NCBI GenBank assembly: GCA_000328365.1
Contig: KB307321.1
Coordinates: 19,419-83,418 of the forward strand
Length of the DNA: 64,000 nt
From: Capitella teleta
Taxonomy: Eukaryota > Annelida > Polychaeta > Capitellidae
Reading direction: 5' to 3'
Part shown: in pieces, positions 57,401 to 64,000 of the stretch
How the letters are laid out: each line of letters starts with the position of its first letter
Numbering within the stretch: position 1 is the first letter of the stretch
Translations under genes and position numbers: made by a program
The notes under the pieces: model-generated
Told to the model about the DNA's origin: nothing
What the model saw: the letters and a program-made list of their open reading frames with translations, nothing else
Databases searched by the model: none

Positions 57401-60400
57401 GCTGCATGCATTGATGGTGACGGCGAGGTCAGTGACTTCATGAGGCTCACGCACATCCTCAACCGGAGAGGCCCTCGGGGTGGAGGAGTCACGTGGCAGG
57501 AGAAAGACAAGGTTGAAATGCTCTTGCTTGGCTTGCTTGCTTAACATTTATTCGTAGGCTAATGAGCTGCAGAAGTTAAAAGATTTCATCATAAACAAAC
57601 GACCGCACGCGATCGCCATCAGCGCTGAATCCAGGGAGGCCCTGATGATCATGGATGACCTCAAAGCGCTGCTCAGTGACCTTGAACAGGAGCACCAGAT
57701 GGCGCCAGTGGGTGTGGAACTGGTGGAGAATGATTTAGCGCGCGTTTTTGCTAACAGCACAAAGGGACAGGTGAGTCTCTTCATTTCGCGTCACATCAGA
57801 GGTCAGCGTTTTTGCGCAGAATGATTTCCGCGAGTACCCTGTGCTTCTGAGGGAGGCTGTGTCTCTGGCCCGGAGGCTGCAGGACCCTCTCATTGAGTTC
57901 TCTCAGATGTGCAATCAGGATGAGGACATCCTCAGCATGAAGTTTCACCCGATGCAGGTAAATCACCGCTTGCTTACTGCGTGCTCTGTATATTGTGGTT
58001 TTGCAGGATGTCGTGGCCAAAGAGGAAATTTTGAATGCGCTGAGTCTGGAGTTTGTGAATCGAGTGAATGAGGTGGGAGTGGACGTGAACCGGTGCGTGG
58101 CACACCCACACACAGCCACGCTCGTGCAGTTTGTCTGTGGCCTTGGACCCCGCAAGGGATACCATCTGCTCAAAGTAAGGAGTAGAGGCCCCAAATGTGT
58201 GAGGGTTCTAACTAGGGCTGGGCGGATATCCGTGTCCGATATCCGTGACAGCACGGATATTGGGGGTTTTCAGTACTATCCGTGATCCGTGTTTCAACAC
58301 GGATAGTTAAACACGGATAGTGGAAATTTTAAGTGTTTGTTTCGAGCGCACAGTGAGCGTAGCGCACAGCCATTCCGCACACAAGCGCTGCTCACTGAAG
58401 CTGAGCGATGTCAATTACAAGATAACACGACGTCAACAATGCGCTAATTCTGATTTGTTTTAAATAAACACAATTCTATGCCCTTGAATCTCTTCAGTCA
58501 TCAAGCAAAAGTGACGTAACACGCGTTGTTGGCTATCTCCTTTAGTACTTATTTTTCAACACCGTTACACGTGACAGCTTTGTCAATTGCAGTTTTCGTG
58601 TGAACCACAAACAGCACTGAATTTCATCACTTTCTCGACCTTGAACCATGTTTGAAATTGAACAGTTAATACAGACTAGTACATATGCCTAGGCCCGCTA
58701 CTTCACGATCTTGCGACTTGAATTATTTCAAACTTTCTATAGAACAATAATTGCCATGAAGTTATGAACTGACTTGCGCCTCATGAAGTTACTAAGTTTG
58801 TACATTTCCAAATCCTGTTTGTTGAAAGTGTACACTGTAGCACAAAGTGCACGTTACTGTCGTTCCGTCTTGGGCTTATAATCTACGACTGTGAAGTTGG
58901 GGAAAATACTTGAAATAGCCTGCGCTGATAAGGAATTCACCTCTGTGAAATCGACAGGCAAGCGAGCTGTCTGCATGTGCGATGCCTCTTGAAACTTATT
59001 ATGAACGTTTTGATAAAAGAAATGTACAAGAAGCAAGAAAGATGACAGCAGTAGGTCAAGGTCGCTTGTCTTTAACTGCTGCAGGCAGAGCGTGGTTTTC
59101 GCGCTCACAGCGTGTGCCAGGCGCTGGGGCATTACGCTGCAGGTGCATGCTCCCGTGTTTGGGCATAAATATCCGTGTCCGTATCCGTATCCGTCGGATA
59201 TTAGTAACACGGATATCCGTTATCCGTGTATCCGTGTTAAAGCAATATCCGCCCAGCCCTAGTTCTAACCGAGGGATTTCCAGACATTGAAACAGAACAA
59301 CAGTCGTTTGGAGAATAGGACACAACTGGTGACGATGTCGCACGCCAACATGGGCCCCAAGGTCTTCATCAACTGCGCTGGCTTCATCAAGATTGATACG
59401 AGTTCGTTGGGAGACAGGTGAGTCAACTGAGTGATGAGGAGTCTTGGGTGCAGGTGGAATGCTTGCAGCACTGAGGCGTATGTGGAGGTGCTGGATGGGT
59501 CCAGGGTCCACCCTGAGACGTACGAGTGGGCCAGGAAGATGGCCGTGGATGCTCTTGAGTACGACGACACTGCTGAAGATGCAAATCCTGCTGGTGCCTT
59601 GGAGGAGATCCTAGAGAGTCCTGAGAGGCTCAAGGACCTCGATCTGGACGCTTTTGCAGAAGAACTGGAGCGACAGGGCTATGGAAATAAGCACATCACT
59701 CTGTACGACATCCGGGCTGAGCTGAATCACCGATATAAAGACCTGAGAACGCCATACCGATCTGCCACGCAAGAGGAGAGGTTCAACATGCTCACCAAGG
59801 AGTCACCGGCCACATTCTACATTGGGAAGCTCATCATGTGTGTTGTGACAGGCATAGCTCACAAGCGACCTCGCAGTGACCTCTTGGACAATGCTGACCC
59901 AGTACGGAACGATGAGACTGGCCTCTGGCAATGCCCGCTATGCCAGAAGAATGATTTCCCTGATTTGGCTGAGGTTTGTTGCTTGATTCACTTGCAGTCG
60001 TGTTTTATCGATTTTTGATTGCAAGGTTTGGAATCATTTTGATGCAGACGCCTGTCCCGGAAAGGCCGTTGGAGTAAAAACGAGGCTTGATAACACGGTA
60101 TCTGGATTCATCCCTCTGAAGAACATCAGCGACAAACATGTGAATCACCCAGAAGACAGGGTTAAGGTCAGTTAAATGAGGTTGATCAATCAACCAATCA
60201 ATCATTCATATAATCAGGTCGGAATGACACTTCACTGCCGCATCTCAAAAATTGACATTGAACGCTTCCAAGTTGAACTAACGAGCAAAACGTCTGATTT
60301 GGTAGATCAGGATCACAAGTGGAGGTAGGTGAAGATGAAGCTGATTGTGAGGAGATGCTGCATTGTTTTGTCGCTTGCAAGGTTACAAACTGATCCGTAT

Positions 60401-61984
60401 TACGATCGCGAAACTGAGGAATCTGACAAGAAGAAAGATGAAAGCAAGAAGAAGTTGCAGGCCAGGCAGAGTAATTAAACAGCCCTCACTGAACACATGC
60501 ACTGATTGCTCTCATTTCAGCATACACCAAACGAGTCATTGTGCACCCGTCATTCCATAACATTGACTACAAGGAGTGCGAGAAGGTCATGGCGAACATG
60601 GACCAGGGAGATGTGGTCATTCGGCCGAGCAGCAAGGTGAGCACTCCGCTCTCTGGTCTCGACTCCAAGCCACTGTTGCGTTCTGTTGCAGGGTAATGAC
60701 CATTTGACCGTCACGTGGAAGGTGACCGATGGCGTGTTGAGCCATGTTGATGTCCGGGAAGAAGGCAAGGAGAATGCCTTCAGTCTTGGATCTCAGCTCA
60801 TCATTGGCAATGAGGTTCTTTATTGATTCTTCGTCGGTTGATTAACATCTTATTTGTGGTTATTTTATTCAGGAGTTTGAGGATCTTGATGAAATTGTTG
60901 CCAGATACATTCAACCAATGGCTGCATTTGCGCGGGATATTCTCAATTATAAGTATTACAAGAGAGCAGAAGGTGGTATGCAAGAAGTCCTGGACAAGAT
61001 CTGTTTGGAAGAGAAGCGCAAAGCTCCCACAAAGTATGCACTCTCTTGGTCTGCATCTCTTCATTGCCCTTGCTTTTCAGGATTCCATACTATTTCTCTG
61101 CCAGTAAGCAGCTGCCGGGAAAATTCACCCTCTCCTACATGCCACGCACTTCCACCAAGCATGAGTTTGTCACTGTGACCCCTGAAGGCCTTCGCTTCCG
61201 AAGTCAGATCTTCCCTTCGCTCGGGGCTCTTGTTCGCTGGTTTAAAGAGCACTTCTCGGACCCTATTCCAGGTGAATCTGTCAGCATCTCTCTTTTTCAT
61301 CATCCTTAACTTTGCTTTGTTCAGGGAGCACTCCATCCAGCTCACGAACTCCCATGGGAATGACGTCCAGTTCGAATCCCAATAGCACGCCACGGCTGGA
61401 CCCAGCTGCCATCCAGAGGGCAGCTGCTGGCCTGCCAAACAGTGTGTTCAACTCCCTGTCTCAAGTGGCAGGCCAAACGCCGTTCGGAAGCAGCACTTTC
61501 AACCCCATTCAGGTGATTTTCCCCTGTTTCCTTCGCGCTTTCTTAATTTTCCCTTCTTCAGCCCATCACAACTCCAATGATGACGCCACTGATGACCCCA
61601 GTTCAACAACCTCTGATGACCCCAAGCATCAACAACCCCATGGCCACGCCCATACAGCAGCAGCAGCAGCAGCCACAACAGCACTCCATCCCCACTCCTC
61701 AATACCAACCCACGCCACGCAACTCTATCTTCTCCAACCCTCCCCCAGCCATCCCACAACAGCCTCCTCCCATGCAACAGCCACCGCAGCAGAGGTCGAT
61801 GCCCTCCACGTCCCGGCCCCCTCCCCAAGCCCCCCAGAACATGACGGATCTCGCCAAAATGGCTGAGATGTGGGCCCAGAAGCGTCAGAAGGCGAAGCAA
61901 CGTACGCCACGCCCAGAAGCTAGTCCTATGGGACCCAACACACCACGCGGGGGCAGTGAAACGCCCCTCTTTGATGAACATTGA
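54411..61984 (+). CDS. SUPT6H: SPT6 transcription elongation factor and histone chaperone
   Basis: Twenty-five exons, all in phase, 1745 aa (human 1726): 54411-55011, 55063-55144, 55242-55329, 55403-55786, 55835-55924, 55971-56107, 56160-56416, 56470-56599, 56653-57001, 57052-57195, 57248-57511, 57558-57770, 57820-57957, 58007-58174, 59284-59417, 59454-59973, 60026-60166, 60218-60324, 60382-60470, 60521-60636, 60692-60814, 60873-61033, 61081-61271, 61325-61512, 61562-61984. The protein travels with RNA polymerase II and reassembles nucleosomes. Starts M-S-D-F-V as in human, then a very acidic disordered region (to about 290). Core: [33 protein letters not shown]; YqgF-like part to about 950; helix-hairpin-helix [14 protein letters not shown] and G-L-G-P-R-K-G; S1 domain (about 1205-1305) with Y-I-G-K-L-I, G-F-I-P-L; tandem SH2 (about 1347-1545) with G-D-V-V-I-R-P-S-S. 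The tail is Gln/Pro/Thr-rich with MTP repeats and ends G-S-E-T-P-L-F-D-E. Introns are mostly 45-60 bp; one (58175-59283) was enlarged by a hAT insertion. Confidence 0.99.
58213..59261. mobile_element. hAT miniature element in SPT6 intron with perfect target duplication
   Basis: TAGGGCTGGGCGGATAT at 58213 and ATATCCGCCCAGCCCTA ending at 59261 are exact 17-bp inverted repeats, flanked by GTTCTAAC on both sides (58205-58212, 59262-59269). Subterminal repeats of ATCCGTG and ACACGGATA occur at both ends. No transposase. Without it the intron would be about 52 bp, the size of its neighbours, so the insertion lengthened a minimal intron about 20-fold. Confidence 0.95.
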
Positions 61985-63888
61985 GCCTTGCTTCTTTACT
62001 GCGTGTTTTTTTATAAATGATGTTGAAGTCTTTGTTGTGTATGTGAATGCAGAAGGAACAGCAGGCAGTAATAGTCTCGCTTAACAATTTTCAATGCTTG
62101 TTTTTAGCATTGAATTCTTTTCATGTCAGAAATTTGTATTTATGCTCTGAAAGGTTTTGTGGTCAAAATAAACTACTTTCAACATACATGTATGTACTGG
62201 TATACTTCAACTTGCTTATTAAATGGGGTGGCTCTTTTCGATATCTTTTGAAAGGTGTGATAGAATCATGCCTATTTATACACAGTGGGCCAAAAATGGT
62301 CTTCTCCATGGTTAAAACAAGGCTTTCTAATATATGCATGTTGCTGAAATTGACCGATTATTCCATAATGAACTTCTTGTGTGCGGGTTTAATTGCCGAC
62401 TTATGCTGCACCCCATTATGCGGAAAAAAAAGAAGTCAAATTTGAATGAAGGAGGAACATGTAAATGAAAGTGGCTAAGAGATTATTTGTAAGACCGACA
62501 AGGAGCTCAGAATCATCGACTCAGGATGCTTGCAAAAGATGAACCGTTTGTAACCGTGTATGATTGAATGAAGAATAGTCATGTTAAAAGTCATGTTCAT
62601 GTTAAAATTAAAGGAAATTAAAGCATGTTGTAAATAATATCATTGTAATTTGGTCACAACAAAGGTATATGTCATATGCGTACACCGCTTGTTCATTTAT
62701 TAATTTCAATATATAAGTAACCAACAAAATGTTGTTCCAATGACGCCAGCTATTGGGTGATAACGTGGAAATCAGGGTCAATACAGGGTGGTCTAAAAGT
62801 TTATCAATAAATAATAGTTATTTCCTATCCTTGGTAAAGTAATAAGTAGAGAACGGTACAAATGAATCCAAGCTCAGCATCACGAATATCAATAATTATC
62901 ATTCATATAGTGGGGACTGGGGGCATCTTTTTTTATGCCTTTTATTTTTCAGCCTCTAAACATACTGGGCCATTTTATCGCATTATATAGGGTTATGACA
63001 AGAAAGACTCAATAAATAACTAATAGTAGGAACACGAAAGACAACAAATTATTCAAACACATGCAGTAGTGTGTGGTTATTATTATTAGTGATGGGTGAA
63101 TATTTAATTTGGCCAAATATCTGAAGCCAAAGCTTCAAGCAGTTTATATTCGTCGAAGCGGAATACGGAGCCGAATATATACCCATGCACTCCATTGCAA
63201 TAATATCTCCGATCGTTATATAGGCTAGTAGGATTAACCAATTATTATTAACACCCCTTCAGGTAGTTGACCAGTCAATAGCAGCTTGATAAATGATTGG
63301 CTACGATGCCCTGCCTTCTTTTAAGCCAATATAAGTTTAAAGAAATTTACAAAAGTGAATCACACGATACTCCCCTGATAGAGCCCCAAGCCCCTCAGCA
63401 AACTAAATCACGAATAAGGAAGTTGTGCAATTATATGTTTGCTTGATCATTAATTATAATTCGATCTCTAATTAAAGCCTATCACTTCCAATGATTGCTA
63501 ACCTCACTGTTTACATTTACTTAACGATTGGAGCTGATTTTTAAAAAAAATCCACAAATAAGGAGCTGTGAAAACATATCTCAGCGTCACCTCGGAGGCT
63601 GCTCTCTCATCAGTATTGGAGCAACCAATCTTGTTCACATTTTATTACATGATTGTATCCAAGATCGTATAATAAATTAATAATCTTTGTGGGCCTGTTT
63701 CACATTCGAGCGGACTAAAGACCCACTGCCTTTGCGTTGATATAAACGGTCCTTGAGTCTCGTTTCATTTCGCGAGACTTCGTGACTATCATGTGACCAA
63801 ACATGGAAGACTGATCATCCAACTCGGATGTTATGTTTGCAATTACGCAGATTTCTCTGGCGATTGCTGGTGCAAACTTTGGCTTATA
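61985..63888. other. SPT6 3' UTR and intergenic DNA
   Basis: AATAAA at 62167-62172 is a likely SPT6 polyadenylation signal, about 180 bp after the stop. Beyond it the DNA is AT-rich. GTGATGGGTGAATATT at 63089-63104, followed by ATTCGTCGAAGCGGAAT, resembles one end of a hAT element (GTGATGGGCGAATATT type), but I see no partner end. The last 200 bp before 63889 are richer in C and G and probably hold the promoter of the next gene. Confidence 0.4.
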
Positions 63889-63946
63889 ATGGGAGGCAAA
63901 GAATCTAAATTATCATACATCAGTTATGAAGACGCTTGCAGGCGTG
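63889..63946 (+). CDS. first coding exon of an N-myristoylated protein (partial)
   Basis: ATG at 63889 opens M-G-G-K-E-S-K-L-S-Y-I-S-Y-E-D-A-C-R-R, then a donor CGTG|GTATGTG at 63946-63947 closes the exon in phase 1. Gly-2 with Lys-4 and Ser-6 is a strong N-myristoylation pattern; similar starts occur in several peripheral membrane proteins. The rest of the gene is outside the window, so the family cannot be named. A longer in-frame start upstream (63793) exists but would hide the myristoylation site. Confidence 0.5.
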
Positions 63947-64000
63947 GTATGTGTTTCTCTGTTTATTATCGCCCCATTTCCGCAAAATAATTTCGTCACT

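Noticed and set aside
61499-61981. 160-codon minus-strand frame and 184-codon alternate plus frame at the SPT6 3' end
   Set aside because: Both arise from the Gln/Pro/Thr-rich repeat of the SPT6 tail; only the annotated frame continues the conserved protein in phase.
1-64000. Retroviral, LTR or Polinton-type elements
   Set aside because: No long terminal repeats, protease/integrase or capsid-type frames were seen on either strand; the RT-related pieces are all LINE type.

Overview
This window looks like nuclear DNA of an early-branching animal, most likely a sponge (inference). Every gene but one is split by spliceosomal GT-AG introns. Many introns are only 45-100 bp, and longer ones are filled with transposons. 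Gene content is animal: a full-length alpha-catenin, an animal-type SPT6, ESS2/DGCR14, a ZCCHC24-like zinc-finger protein and an SLF2/FAM178-like protein. I rebuilt exon chains by eye; reading frame is kept across every junction, and the summed lengths (alpha-catenin 910 aa, SPT6 1745 aa, ESS2 498 aa, AidB-like 619 aa) fit the known families. I ran no database search; family assignments come from recalled homologues.

Layout. 1-0.5 kb: 5' end of a ZCCHC24-like gene on the minus strand. 0.5-8.7 kb: repeat field with a tRNA-derived SINE, two LINE pieces, a roughly 510-bp TTCA-type microsatellite and a 3.6-kb element with inverted arms of about 480 bp. 8.8-12.7 kb: ESS2. 13-15.4 kb: miniature transposons and an inverted second copy of the LINE 3' end. 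15.7-22.3 kb: a 19-exon gene for a PX - four SH3 - SH2 adaptor, the most unusual gene here. 24.2-26.0 kb: a decayed hAT transposase with a hAT-like element abutting it. 26.3-26.9 kb: an intronless gene for a small secreted, probably GPI-anchored protein. 28.2-39 kb: alpha-catenin (minus), with introns containing pogo/Tigger-like elements. 39.7-41.3 kb: a three-level nest (SINE split by a pogo-like element split by a LINE). 42.0-45.5 kb: SLF2-like gene (plus), convergent with 46.2-49.4 kb, an AidB/ACDH-11-like acyl-CoA dehydrogenase (minus). 49.4-54.4 kb: gene-poor DNA with a Mutator-like miniature family. 54.4-62.0 kb: SPT6, with a hAT miniature element carrying perfect 8-bp target duplications in one intron. 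63.9 kb: first coding exon of a gene whose product begins with a myristoylation-type MGGKES sequence.

The genes do not form one pathway. ESS2 and SPT6 act in RNA processing and transcription elongation, SLF2-like in SMC5/6 genome maintenance, alpha-catenin in cadherin adhesion, the AidB-like enzyme in acyl-CoA or acyl-lipid metabolism. The PX-SH3-SH2 protein combines the layout of NADPH-oxidase organisers and Tks adaptors (PX plus SH3s) with a C-terminal SH2 closest to that of Nck. It would link a membrane-targeting module and proline-motif binding to phosphotyrosine signalling in one chain. I saw no retroviral, LTR or Polinton-type element and no CRISPR array.
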